Positions 8,758 to 18,037 of a stretch of DNA of 64,000 nt are shown here, piece after piece. How positions within the stretch are numbered: the stretch's first letter is position 1; each line of letters begins with the position of its first letter. The DNA lies in NCBI RefSeq assembly GCF_900115055.1, contig NZ_FOVD01000003.1, positions 248,001 through 312,000 of the forward strand, given 5' to 3'. The notes under the pieces were generated by a model. It searched no databases. It saw only the letters and a program-made list of their open reading frames with translations, and was not told where the DNA came from. The DNA comes from Chryseobacterium oleae. GTDB lineage: Bacteria > Bacteroidota > Bacteroidia > Flavobacteriales > Weeksellaceae. A program made the translations under genes and the position numbers.

Positions 8758-9618
8758 ATGAAAACATTAATTATTTCAGCAGTATTTCTGTGCTTTATCA
8801 GCACCAACGCACAAGTGGGTATTAACACTACCACTCCCGATCCAAGTGCCGTACTAGACATTAAACATTCCAATAAAGGCCTTCTTATTCCAAGGGTAAG
8901 CTTGAAAGACAATACGGATATCACGACCATTCCTTCTCCCGCCAACGGACTCATGGTGTATAACCTGACCAATTCTACGGGAACCAGCAATAAAGTGATG
9001 GCCGACAACTTCTACGTTTTTTCGTCTTCAACCAATTCATGGAATTTACTCGTAACAGACACTGTACTGAATACGGCCATTGAAGGTCTTGGAGTACCCC
9101 AACTGCAGGTCGTTGCCAATGTAGCAGCCAGTGGAAATGACACCTCTTATATAGGAAGCGATCTGGGAGCCAATATCAGAAAGCTCTTTTTCGAAAATGA
9201 AGTTTTTGACAGAAACAGCTCCTACGACCCGGCCATCTCTGAATTCAAAGCACCTAAAAACGGCTACTATCAGATTGATGCTTCTATTCTCCTGAAAAGC
9301 TACCAGGCACAGAATACAACCAATATTGTACGTTTGGGAGTAAGTAATCCCTATACGACATTTACTTATAATGGTAACGCAACATTTGCATTTCTGAACC
9401 AGCCACTAAATGCCGTCACTGATGATCAGCAGCCATTAACACTTAAAGTTTCAGGTGTTATTTATATGAATAAGGACCAGAAAATATGTTTCCTTACCCG
9501 ATACATTACACCCGGAACCACTGCAGGTAATAATACCTATTCTATAGCTACCGAAGGTTTGGGCTACAACAGAACACAGGTCAATAATATCACCATCGTA
9601 TACCTTCCCATAAATTAA
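8758..9618 (+). CDS. secreted QVGIN surface protein with C1q-like C-terminus
   Basis: 286 residues: signal peptide MKTLIISAVFLCFISTNA, then QVGINTTTPDPSAVLDI and GLLIPRVSL, the N-terminal module common to many flavobacterial surface proteins. The C-terminal 130 residues are beta-rich with EFKAPKNGYYQIDASI, the F-x-AP-x-x-G-x-Y pattern of C1q/TNF-like jelly rolls. No T9SS tail is present. The ATG at 8758 is preceded by AAGG and fits the -7 box at 8717. The paralogue at 9623 starts 4 bp after the stop, so they form an operon. The role is unknown; trimeric surface display is a guess from the C1q-like fold. Confidence 0.7.
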   Translation: MKTLIISAVFLCFISTNAQVGINTTTPDPSAVLDIKHSNKGLLIPRVSLKDNTDITTIPSPANGLMVYNLTNSTGTSNKVMADNFYVFSSSTNSWNLLVTDTVLNTAIEGLGVPQLQVVANVAASGNDTSYIGSDLGANIRKLFFENEVFDRNSSYDPAISEFKAPKNGYYQIDASILLKSYQAQNTTNIVRLGVSNPYTTFTYNGNATFAFLNQPLNAVTDDQQPLTLKVSGVIYMNKDQKICFLTRYITPGTTAGNNTYSIATEGLGYNRTQVNNITIVYLPIN

Positions 9619-9622
9619 AGCC

Positions 9623-10510
9623 ATGAAAATATACAGTTTACTTATGATCTGTCTTGGAGTATTTCATTATTCCCAGGTAGGTATCAACACGATTCCCCGT
9701 CCTGATAACAGTGCAGCACTTCATGTACAATCGACCAACAAAGGTCTGTTGATTCCAAGAGTTTCATTATCGGGAGCTACAGATATTACGACTATCAACA
9801 AACCTGCAAACGGCTTACTGGTATTCAATTTAAAAGATGGAGACAACGGAACGCCTCTTACTACAGATGATGTACTGAAGAACAGGCTGTATTCTTTCAG
9901 CAACGGAAGATGGAATATTTTCGTGAATGCTGATGAAATGAATACCAAAATCAACAATATCCTTCTCAACAGACTGGTCGCCCTGGTTAATATGAAACCT
10001 TCAGGAAACGATCTCAGTTTTGTGAGTGGTGATCTGGGCAATAACATCCGTAGATTTATATTTGATAATAAAGTGACGGACAAATCCAATACATTCAATA
10101 CGTCAACAGGAGAATTTACAGCTCCGTTTACAGGATATTATGTCATCAACATGAATATCCTTCTGAAACCGTGGGCGAATAATTTTGATCCGGGCAATAA
10201 TATTAAAACACCCATCCGGCTGGGTCTTGCAAAGCCTTATACTGGAACATTTCCTTCCAGTGGTGTTACCGATGCTATTTTCCATAGTGTTTTCCAGAAT
10301 CTGGATTCGGCAATGGGCAATAATTTCATCACGTATATGAACCTGAAAACCATTATCTTTCTGCAGTCAGGAGAGAAGACGGTTCCTCTGGTAAAATATA
10401 TTAGTCCGGGAACATCCGGAAATCAATATAACCTGAATACGGAAGCGAATAATTACAACAGGGTTTTAACCAACACGATTTCTATTGTCTATCTGCCTAC
10501 CACTTCATGA
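9623..10510 (+). CDS. secreted QVGIN surface protein, paralogue of the upstream gene
   Basis: 295 residues with signal peptide MKIYSLLMICLGVFHYS and the same architecture as the gene just upstream: QVGINTIPRPDNSAALHV, GLLIPRVSL, SGATDITTINKPANGLLVFNL, and a C1q-like end with EFTAPFTGYYVINMNI and a closing TISIVYLP (upstream copy NITIVYLP). This is an old tandem duplication; the copies are clearly diverged but collinear. Function unknown. The pair shares one promoter and is followed by a hairpin-rich intergenic region. Confidence 0.7.
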   Translation: MKIYSLLMICLGVFHYSQVGINTIPRPDNSAALHVQSTNKGLLIPRVSLSGATDITTINKPANGLLVFNLKDGDNGTPLTTDDVLKNRLYSFSNGRWNIFVNADEMNTKINNILLNRLVALVNMKPSGNDLSFVSGDLGNNIRRFIFDNKVTDKSNTFNTSTGEFTAPFTGYYVINMNILLKPWANNFDPGNNIKTPIRLGLAKPYTGTFPSSGVTDAIFHSVFQNLDSAMGNNFITYMNLKTIIFLQSGEKTVPLVKYISPGTSGNQYNLNTEANNYNRVLTNTISIVYLPTTS

Positions 10511-10578
10511 TAGAATTTCCCTGTGTTTAAAGGGAAAAAGAATAAAAAACACCACAGTAGAAAGACAGGAATTTATAC

Positions 10579-10602
10579 TTATCCACAAAAAAATGTGGAT
10601 AA
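10579..10602. other. palindromic pair of consensus DnaA boxes
   Basis: TTATCCACA at 10579-10587 and its reverse complement TGTGGATAA at 10594-10602 are separated by six A. Both halves are exact matches to the classical DnaA box. The same symmetry could form a 9-bp stem with an A6 loop, but no U-tract follows, so a terminator is less likely. It lies in an 870-bp gene-free AT-rich region between convergent genes. Confidence 0.5.
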
Positions 10603-10736
10603 CTTGTGAATTTTAACATTAAATTCATATTTCATATTAAAAATATGACTACATTTACTATGTAATACAACTGAAATGAAATCTTTTTTTGCTTTTTTCA
10701 GCTTTGAAATTGCAATTAAATTTGAAATAAAAATTT

Positions 10737-10766
10737 AAGCACAGCATTGTCGGCTGTGCTTTTTTA
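10737..10766 (+). terminator. terminator
   Basis: Perfect stem AAGCACAGC / GCTGTGCTT with a 7-nt loop and a T6 tract. It lies 226 bp downstream of the second QVGIN gene. A -7-like TAAATTTG at 10717 directly precedes it. Confidence 0.75.
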
Positions 10767-10805
10767 ATTGTTGTCTAATTAAAAAAATGAGATGTTTTAT
10801 CTACT

Positions 10806-10837
10806 GGATCCGCTTCTAAAGAGCGGGTCCTTTTTTT
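10806..10837 (+). terminator. second terminator
   Basis: GGATCCGCT / AGCGGGTCC (one G-U pair) with a 7-nt loop followed by seven T, only 40 bp after the previous terminator. Two strong plus-strand terminators in a row suggest a backup stop. Confidence 0.75.
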
Positions 10838-11381
10838 CATCCCTGTTAGAAGCCTTTTGGAGAGATTCTGAATCATGTAAAAAACTTGAGGACTAGGCAA
10901 AAAAGTAAATCAGTCTCAAAACTTACAGAGTAGAAAAGCTTTTTTTAAACATTAAGACATTAATATCTTAAAAAATGGGATGCTTAAAGAACTTAAAAAA
11001 ATCAATTTATTGATTTCTTTATTATAAAAATAAGCTTGCTGCTTAAATCCTTAATGTTAAAATTAAGAAATAAACTAAAGTTTATTGAGGTTAAGGAAAT
11101 GAAGATCAATTTTTAACAACTATTATAGGTTTGATTATATTTATTTAACTCCCCAAGTTTGGAAAGTGATCCGAGGTTCTTTACATGTTTCTTTGATTCA
11201 AAATTGATTGAATTTTCTCTTTGTATTGCTTAAACTATCTGATGTTATGAGACAACAAAACACAAATTGCACAAATATTTTTCACAAATGACACCAATAG
11301 GCATGACCTAATGGTGCTATTTATTCTTAAAATGATTGGATTGTTTTACTCTCGTAGATTAAGCCAATTAAGCAGACATTA
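10838..11381. other. AT-rich gene-free region rich in TTAAG/CTTAA words
   Basis: About 540 bp without a credible reading frame. Between 10950 and 11100 the words TTAAG and CTTAA recur every 10-20 bp. An imperfect hairpin (11292-11301 with 11307-11316) sits 66 bp beyond the stop of the lipoprotein gene and may be its weak terminator on the minus strand. Confidence 0.4.
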
Positions 11382-12113
11382 TTATTCCCTCTCAAACTTT
11401 TTTAAGGTTCCGTTCTGATTGAGTTCAATGGAATACCGTTCTCTACTGCCATTGATACTGGCCGGAAACCACCGAAGTTTGTTATTGGCAATGGATATAT
11501 AAATCGTGGTGAGTGGTTTTGCCCCTTCTATCTGTGCAATTTTTTGACTGTAAAGATCTGCGGCTTTGGCAACGCTGGCAAAATCCATTTTATCCAAAGG
11601 AACCAAGCGGCTTTGGATATCGTCCCTGACAGATATCTGCTCGGGCCTCGGCTCAGACCACTTCCCGTCTTTGTATTCATAATTATCAATATAATCAGGA
11701 TTCGTAGGGTGCTGAAGCATCGCAAGGATACTTCCATTATCATAAAAATGTATGATGTAATAGATCTTAATTTCTTTTCCGGCATACTGAGGAAGTTTTC
11801 TTAAGGCTTCCTCAGCGTTCTTCAGCTTGTTTTCATTGGTTAAAAAACCTGTGTTTTTACCTTCTGTATAGGTATCGATGTGTGTTTTGGTGTGTTTTTC
11901 CAGCATGGTATTCACCAGGTGCCGGGCTTCTTCTATTTGTTTTTCTACCTCCGGATTGTAAGGGCTGGAAACAGAAACCGGAATCTGTTCATTTTTTTTA
12001 AGCTGAGCTGTGGTGTCTGCTACAGGTTCAAAAGTTTCTCTTACACTTTTGGAAACCTGCTCACAGCCTGTTAAAAAAATACTTCCTACAATTATAATGA
12101 TTAAGTTTTTCAT
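11382..12113 (-). CDS. lipoprotein of unknown function
   Basis: 243 residues. The N-terminus MKNLIIIIVGSIFLTGCEQ carries a lipobox (LTGC), so the protein is expected to be lipidated and membrane anchored. The mature part has a charged helical stretch (30-100) and a C-terminal region with YDNGSILAMLQHPTNPDYIDNYEYKDG that looks beta-rich. No family recognised. It follows the membrane protein gene at 12119 by 5 bp, so the two are an operon and probably act together. Confidence 0.65.
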   Translation of the reverse strand: MKNLIIIIVGSIFLTGCEQVSKSVRETFEPVADTTAQLKKNEQIPVSVSSPYNPEVEKQIEEARHLVNTMLEKHTKTHIDTYTEGKNTGFLTNENKLKNAEEALRKLPQYAGKEIKIYYIIHFYDNGSILAMLQHPTNPDYIDNYEYKDGKWSEPRPEQISVRDDIQSRLVPLDKMDFASVAKAADLYSQKIAQIEGAKPLTTIYISIANNKLRWFPASINGSRERYSIELNQNGTLKKFERE

Positions 12114-12118
12114 GGCAT

Positions 12119-13102
12119 TTAACTTACATTTTCCAGATCTTCGGCAAAGGCAATGCGGCTCGGATCTTCTTTCAAATAAAATATATCTACAGTTTGTTGT
12201 CTTACCTGATTCAGATCAAGAAGGTTTACAATCTTCTTAATTTCGGTTCTATGGGTCTGATTCTGTTCATCAACGTATTCCAATTTAAATAAAACCATTG
12301 GCTGCTCGTTGATATAAGTTCCGGTCTGATCAGCACTGATTAATCTGGCTGTCGTTCTGATTCCTTTAAATTTAATAAGCTCAGGTTCTCCGTTTTTACC
12401 ATGGAAGATCCTGTTGATAAAGTAGGAGAAAATAAGTTTATAAAACAGCAATATCGCAGGACAGAGCAACAAAGGATGCCAATATATAATGAACCGCCAC
12501 CCCATTCCATTGCTCTCGGTCTGATAAGAGTAGATATAATACCATGCAACCAGTGTAACAATGGTTAGCCAGCCCATAGTGATAAGAAAAACAATCAGAA
12601 CGTTGATGCTGGCCTCGCTTCCCGCAAAAATAAAATAAGGCATTTTCTTTACCTCCTGATCAATAAGTATTTCTACTGTTTTTCCTTTCTCAAACCGATG
12701 TTGCTGAGGTTTTGAATCATTAACGACAGCTTTCTGCTTAATATCCGTATTGACCAGATTTTTGAAAGCAAGCACAAGTTCATAGGTATTATATTTACTG
12801 CCGGGCTTGGATACTTTCACCGCATCCAGGATTTCAGCCTTTCTTCGAACACCGTGTTTGGCCAGATGGATCACATTTCTTTTAGCAATAAAATTCAGCA
12901 TGATCCACTTATAAAACCAACCCGATAAAACAATGCCCCATAAAAGTACAGAAAGTCCCAAAAGTCCTACTGCAAGCCACGGATTAGTTTCGTTGAGCAA
13001 GGGCGGTTCCGCATCTTTGATGTTATAGTACAAAATCATGGGAAATGGCACCGCAAAAAACAGCATATAAAGCATCCAGAATATTCCAAAGCCTCGACTC
13101 AT
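12119..13102 (-). CDS. membrane protein with two DUF3592-like domains
   Basis: 327 residues. Hydrophobic segments near residues 5-25, 42-65, 165-190 and 205-230 separate two similar soluble beta domains. The first (about 85-150) contains GVRRKAEILDA and TYELVLAFKN; the second (about 245-320) contains GIRTTARLISA and PMVLFKLEYVD. This is the usual pattern of DUF3592-type domains repeated within one chain. Function unknown. It is first gene of a two-gene unit with the downstream lipoprotein. Confidence 0.6.
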   Translation of the reverse strand: MSRGFGIFWMLYMLFFAVPFPMILYYNIKDAEPPLLNETNPWLAVGLLGLSVLLWGIVLSGWFYKWIMLNFIAKRNVIHLAKHGVRRKAEILDAVKVSKPGSKYNTYELVLAFKNLVNTDIKQKAVVNDSKPQQHRFEKGKTVEILIDQEVKKMPYFIFAGSEASINVLIVFLITMGWLTIVTLVAWYYIYSYQTESNGMGWRFIIYWHPLLLCPAILLFYKLIFSYFINRIFHGKNGEPELIKFKGIRTTARLISADQTGTYINEQPMVLFKLEYVDEQNQTHRTEIKKIVNLLDLNQVRQQTVDIFYLKEDPSRIAFAEDLENVS

Positions 13103-13229
13103 ATTTTTGTTTTTTTGTTAATCATAAGATACTCATTTTAAGTAAATTATTTTGAAATTATTTAATTTTTCTCAATTTCATTAACCCCAACTAAGCCCGC
13201 TTTATAAGCCTCCGAAAAGTATAACCGTA

Positions 13230-13700
13230 TTATTTTTCACTTATATTCATGATATCGCTGACTTCATTAATAACATTCTGTACTTTTTTAGAACCGAACA
13301 GCCCAACAGCAATCGGGACTTTTTTCTCTTTACCCTTCTGATTGAATATGAAAAAAGCAGTACTGTCCATGGTAATAAAAAGGTATTTTCCGGTCAATAC
13401 ATAAAACTGTTCAAATTCTTCAAAACGATAGGTCACTTCATTATTCAGGATATTATTTTTGTGAATAATAATTTTCTCCTGCGGATCAATGGTGAGTTTT
13501 TTGGTTGCTTTTAACACATTGACCAATGCAAGAATTCCAAATAGCAAAGCACCCCAAAGTCCGATTTTCTTCTCCGCAGGAATGATACAATATAAACCAA
13601 CAGCTACAATCAGGCACGCGACAAAACGTATCAATGCTACCGGCATATTATTTTTCAAATGAAATCTGCTTCCTTCTTGTTTAAAATATCTGTAATCCAC
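13230..13700 (-). CDS. small membrane protein, PH-like
   Basis: 156 residues with two adjacent hydrophobic segments (residues about 20-60), then a soluble part (LTIDPQEKIIIHKNNILNNEVTYRFEEFEQFYVL) resembling bacterial PH-like domains that follow a membrane hairpin. The start codon is GTG at 13700. It follows the DUF4870 gene by 17 bp on the same strand, which suggests co-transcription. Function not recognised. Confidence 0.5.
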   Translation of the reverse strand: MDYRYFKQEGSRFHLKNNMPVALIRFVACLIVAVGLYCIIPAEKKIGLWGALLFGILALVNVLKATKKLTIDPQEKIIIHKNNILNNEVTYRFEEFEQFYVLTGKYLFITMDSTAFFIFNQKGKEKKVPIAVGLFGSKKVQNVINEVSDIMNISEK

Positions 13701-13717
13701 GATAACAATAGGTTCAC

Positions 13718-14041
13718 TTAGCCGATAAACGAAAATTTATTCTCAAACATTTTTCCGAATAGCGGAACAGGTCTTTCCGCTCCATTGGCTGCATTAATGA
13801 TTCCCAAGATGCAGAAGATTAAAATCAGAAGTCCTACAATTCCTAGAAACGATAATACCGGAGCTATAGCTGCAAGAATTCTCATGATGATATTAAAAAT
13901 GACACTTACAATCATCAACCCAAGTGATTGCTTCAAATGGTACTTCAATAAAGAATCTGCCTGGTCTTTTCCTGAAAAATAAGCAATCAGCCAACCTATG
14001 GGAGTAATATAGGAAATGACGGAGAGAGTTTTGTTGTTCAT
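13718..14041 (-). CDS. DUF4870 family membrane protein
   Basis: 107 residues with three hydrophobic segments. ISYITPIGWLIAYFSGK, then KYHLKQSLGLMI, then a long hydrophobic stretch and ILGIINAANGAERPVPLFG are the typical DUF4870 / Tic20-like small membrane protein pattern. Role unknown. It heads a two-gene unit with the PH-like membrane protein. Confidence 0.75.
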   Translation of the reverse strand: MNNKTLSVISYITPIGWLIAYFSGKDQADSLLKYHLKQSLGLMIVSVIFNIIMRILAAIAPVLSFLGIVGLLILIFCILGIINAANGAERPVPLFGKMFENKFSFIG

Positions 14042-14272
14042 AATCTAAGTATTAAAATTGTGTGCATTATTGCAGTTACAAATATTCTGACAAAAGCCCG
14101 GCATTCCAAACTCTGCTATGCTACAAAGTATCTACGTTTCTTAAATAAGCGTCTACAATACGTCTACATTAATAAAATACCATTGATTTACAACCAATTA
14201 CACTTAATCACAAACCTCTATATTTATGAGGTTGTATGATTTCGTTCAACAATTTGTTTTAATTTTAGACCT

Positions 14273-16129
14273 ATGAAATCTGTATTACATCGAATCTTTA
14301 TATTTATATGGATCTCCATGAGTTTAAGCTGTCCCGCCCAAAACCTTTATACGGACAGCCTTCAGCTGATCATTAACAATCCCAAGGTTCAGGAGAAATC
14401 TAAACCGGCACTGCTCAATCGACTTGCAGAAGCTTACAGAATAAGCAGGGATTATGCTTCAGCAGAAAAAAAAGCAAGACAAAGCGCCCGTATTGCCATT
14501 CATTATAAAGACTACACAGAAGCTGCCAAAGCCTATACTCTGCTCACTACGATAAAAGCTAATAATCAGCAGCTAAAAACTTTAAAACAGGCAAGCGATT
14601 CTGCACTGATCCTGGCACAACAGTCTAAAAATCCTGTAGCGATGGCTTATGGATATTATGCGCAGGCATTTTTATACAAAACTCTGGAAGATCCGGAAAA
14701 GAGAATACGATTCTGTCAGTTAGGATTAAAGGAATTGGAAAAATCACCGGATCCTGTGATTACTGCCAAATTATATTATCAGCTGTATGCTGCCAACTCA
14801 GACTGGAACAACATAGAAAAAGTAAACCGTTATGCCCGGAAAGCCACAGAAAATGCCTTAAAAACAAAAGATTACAACCTTCTTAGTAACTGTTATACAG
14901 CGCTATCTGTAGCTCATGAATATAATTACAACGAATCTAAAGAAAATAAGGAACTCGACAGTGTTTTATTTTATCTGAAAAAAGCTGAAGTTCTGTACAC
15001 CCAATATCCCAAACAGGTCGCAAAGTACACCCAGGCTATTACCAGTATCAATATTGCAAGTATGTACTTAAAATATTATCCGGCCGGTGATTCTGCAGCA
15101 GAATCCAAAGCGGTTAATTATGCCCAATCCGCAGCCAATTTACTGAAAAACGTTCCTCATACCCAGGAAGTAACGGCGAGCAGTTTGGGAATATTAAGTG
15201 AATTGGCATCCCGGAAAGGAAATAATACTTTAGCTGAAACCTATTTGCTGGAAGCATATGATTTAATGAAAACCGGAGAGCATCCTTATTATTATACACT
15301 TATTAATATCGTTCAGTCTTTGTCTGCCTTTTATGAGCGTCAGGGAGATTTCAAAAAAGCGTTTGAATTTCAGGAAGAAGTCACAAAATACAACAATAAA
15401 AATTTCAATCAGAAACAGGCTTTGAATGCACAAAAACTGGAAATTCAATTTGAAACAGAAAAGAAAAACAATGAAGTCCGGATATTGAAAGAAAAAGAGA
15501 AAAGTCGGAAAATGCAGAGCTACTTATATGCGTGCATTGCCATAGCTTCTTTATTGGGCTTGCTTTTTATGTTCCGGTCCTATCATTTCAAACTGCGACT
15601 TTCTCTGGAGCGTGAAAAACAGCTTCAATTAGAAAATCATGAATCTGAAATGCAGATCAAGCTTGAAAAAGAAGAACAGGCAAGACTGAAAGCAGAACAG
15701 CAGCTGCTTGAAGCACAGCAGCAACAATTACAGAAAGAAGCAATGGCCAATGCCCTGCAGCTGGAACATAAAAACCGCGTACTTCATACGATAAAGGACA
15801 AACTTGGAGATGATAATTCCCTCAATATGCAGAAGATCGTTAAGGAAGAAATTGTGCTGGATAATGATTTTGAAGATGCTAAATTAAGAATACAACAGAT
15901 TCACCCGGATTTTTTCAACCTCATTAATGAAAAAGCGAAAAAGAACCTTACACTTCTGGATATGAAACTCTGTGCTTATCTCTATCTTAAGATGGATACG
16001 CGTCAAATTTCACAACTGATGCACATAGAACCTAAAAGTGTACGAATGAGCCGATACCGGATCAAACAAAAACTCGGACTGGACAAAGAGGAAGACCTGA
16101 ATGCTTATCTGCATAAGCTCGGAAATTAA
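14273..16129 (+). CDS. TPR sensor with membrane span and C-terminal HTH
   Basis: 618 residues: signal peptide (1-22), periplasmic TPR-like helical repeats (about 30-400), one transmembrane helix (about 416-436), a long Gln/Glu-rich coiled coil (about 440-530) and a C-terminal LuxR-like helix-turn-helix (about 560-618, with LTLLDMKLCAYLYLKMDTRQIS and EPKSVRMSRYRIKQKLGL). This one-component layout, typical of Bacteroidetes, would link a periplasmic signal directly to DNA binding. Targets are unknown. It is convergent with a second gene of similar layout 12 bp beyond its stop. Confidence 0.75.
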   Translation: MKSVLHRIFIFIWISMSLSCPAQNLYTDSLQLIINNPKVQEKSKPALLNRLAEAYRISRDYASAEKKARQSARIAIHYKDYTEAAKAYTLLTTIKANNQQLKTLKQASDSALILAQQSKNPVAMAYGYYAQAFLYKTLEDPEKRIRFCQLGLKELEKSPDPVITAKLYYQLYAANSDWNNIEKVNRYARKATENALKTKDYNLLSNCYTALSVAHEYNYNESKENKELDSVLFYLKKAEVLYTQYPKQVAKYTQAITSINIASMYLKYYPAGDSAAESKAVNYAQSAANLLKNVPHTQEVTASSLGILSELASRKGNNTLAETYLLEAYDLMKTGEHPYYYTLINIVQSLSAFYERQGDFKKAFEFQEEVTKYNNKNFNQKQALNAQKLEIQFETEKKNNEVRILKEKEKSRKMQSYLYACIAIASLLGLLFMFRSYHFKLRLSLEREKQLQLENHESEMQIKLEKEEQARLKAEQQLLEAQQQQLQKEAMANALQLEHKNRVLHTIKDKLGDDNSLNMQKIVKEEIVLDNDFEDAKLRIQQIHPDFFNLINEKAKKNLTLLDMKLCAYLYLKMDTRQISQLMHIEPKSVRMSRYRIKQKLGLDKEEDLNAYLHKLGN

Positions 16130-16141
16130 ACCCAAAAAAAA

Positions 16142-17572
16142 TTATTTTACCAGATTGCGGAACCACAGATAGATTTCCGTATCATTCGGGATATTGAGCT
16201 TTTTGCGTAGACGGTATTTTTTTGTCTGAACGGTCCTTACCGAAGTATAAGTATATTCCGCAATGTCTTTTGTGGAAAAATTAAGATACAGATATGCACA
16301 GAAACGGATCTCAGAACTTTTAAGACCAGCCTCACCAAGCTTTTCTGAAAACCCAGGGCAATAATCATTAAAACGGGTCAAAAACTCGGAATTATTTTCT
16401 TTGGCCAGCATAATCACTTGCTCAAAAAGATTGTTATTCTGTACGTCGGAAGTTTCAATAGGAATGAAGTCCTTCTGTCTCTCTTTCTTAGTATAAAAAA
16501 AATACAGAAAAATAAAAGCTACACATATGGAAAGGCCAATACAGAGAAAGATCAGCGTTTTTCTTTCCAGTGTGTTGCTTCCGTCTTCTGCCAGCTTTTT
16601 CTTGTCGAGAATATCTTTCTGAATCTTGTTTTGGGCATCATTTTGATTTTGTATCGTCAACAGCTGTCTGGAATAATAGTCAGCACTGTCCTTCTGCCCC
16701 ATTTTCTCATAAAGATTGATAAGATTTTTAATGACACCTTCATGATAATTTTCACTTTTATAATGATGAACTGCTATCTTTTTGCAGATCCATAGATTTT
16801 TCTGGGCATTTTCGAAGTCTTTTGCCTCCAGATAATATTCCGCAGCATAGATAGAGGCAACGTACTGAAGCCCTATCTCATCCATGCTATGGGCATCCTG
16901 CAACGCTTCTTCAATGTAAATCTTTGCCGAATCCATCTTTCCCAGTTTCTGATAGGCTCCGGCAAGATAAGCGGCAGGTTTGTAACTGTTACTTATTTTG
17001 TTTTTATTTTCGGCTGTATTTTGACCAGGTTGTTTTCTGTATTCTTTTGCTTTCAGGTAAGCATTTTTATACGCTTTTAATGCTTTTTTATCTTCTTTCA
17101 TTTCAACATAAATACCCGCATACTGCCAGTCCAGAAGATATTCGTAATAGGGATTTTCTTTTACCTGCACTGCTATGTCATCCAGTAATTTAAGGGCTGC
17201 TACTCTTTCACCCAGCTTCTGATGCAAAACAGAACGGATGGTATAAAAATAAAAAACAGCTTCAAAATCAGTTTCGGAAGTGATGAGGTTTTTCTTTTCA
17301 ATAAGGTCTGTATAATGAAATGCTTTTTTAATATCATTGTTCTTATTGTAAATATTAGCGATCTTAAGATATCCAAATGCTTCGCAATCCCGGTAGTTTT
17401 CCTGATGACATATGGAAATGATGCTGTCTATTTTTTTAATCTCAAGGTCTCCTGCCGTAGAAAATTGAATATCAAAAATGATACTTTTCAGTCTTTCTTC
17501 AGTAACCTTTTGAGCCAATGAATAGCAATATACTGAAAAGAAAAATAGACAGGAAAGTATTTTTTTAGCCAT
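16142..17572 (-). CDS. TPR sensor with membrane span and C-terminal HTH
   Basis: 476 residues: signal peptide (1-20), TPR-like repeats (30-310), transmembrane helix (about 337-358) and a C-terminal LuxR-like HTH (about 410-476, with LKSSEIRFCAYLYLNFSTKDIA and TYTSVRTVQTKKYRLRKKL). It has the same domain order as the 618-residue protein encoded convergently at 14273-16129, but lacks the long coiled coil. It is probably a membrane-tethered transcription regulator; signal and targets unknown. Confidence 0.75.
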   Translation of the reverse strand: MAKKILSCLFFFSVYCYSLAQKVTEERLKSIIFDIQFSTAGDLEIKKIDSIISICHQENYRDCEAFGYLKIANIYNKNNDIKKAFHYTDLIEKKNLITSETDFEAVFYFYTIRSVLHQKLGERVAALKLLDDIAVQVKENPYYEYLLDWQYAGIYVEMKEDKKALKAYKNAYLKAKEYRKQPGQNTAENKNKISNSYKPAAYLAGAYQKLGKMDSAKIYIEEALQDAHSMDEIGLQYVASIYAAEYYLEAKDFENAQKNLWICKKIAVHHYKSENYHEGVIKNLINLYEKMGQKDSADYYSRQLLTIQNQNDAQNKIQKDILDKKKLAEDGSNTLERKTLIFLCIGLSICVAFIFLYFFYTKKERQKDFIPIETSDVQNNNLFEQVIMLAKENNSEFLTRFNDYCPGFSEKLGEAGLKSSEIRFCAYLYLNFSTKDIAEYTYTSVRTVQTKKYRLRKKLNIPNDTEIYLWFRNLVK

Positions 17573-18037
17573 ACTGTTTTTTTAGTGTTCTTACTCTTTT
17601 AAAGGCTTTTATTAATCATTGTCGTAGCAAAGTAGCACCTACGTCTTGGGTACTACTCTTTAGTAATCCGTGTTTTAAAATCAGGTCCGGAAAGAAAATA
17701 ATAATTAATTTCGGGAATCTTTAAAACAGTGAGGCATCCACAATGCCAATGTGATATTTTTACAACAAAGATAAATCCGATGCAATATTAATAATATTTC
17801 ACTACTATTTATATAACTTTCTATTCAGATATAAATTTTATCAATTAAATATATTTTTTTATGAAGAAAAACTACCCCTTACTATCGCAGGCTTCTGCCC
17901 TGCCTATCTTTCCAGGATCTGAAAATATGTATCTTTTCAAAAACCTACCTATTTCACACTAATGATTACCATTTCATGGATCTGTTTTTTTAACCGATCA
18001 TGGATATTTGGTTTTACTTATTTAAACATTAATTTTT
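17573..18037. other. intergenic region, nothing assignable
   Basis: 465 bp between divergent genes. No terminator, RNA gene or reading frame could be supported. A small AATATTAATAATATT palindrome near 17785 and a TACTTTG motif on the minus strand near 17630 (one base short of a -7 box) are the only things noticed. Confidence 0.4.

Noticed and set aside
10737..10837. Small RNA between the two consecutive terminators
   Set aside because: The -7-like box at 10717 is almost on top of the first terminator, leaving no room for a transcript; the two hairpins are better read as backup terminators.
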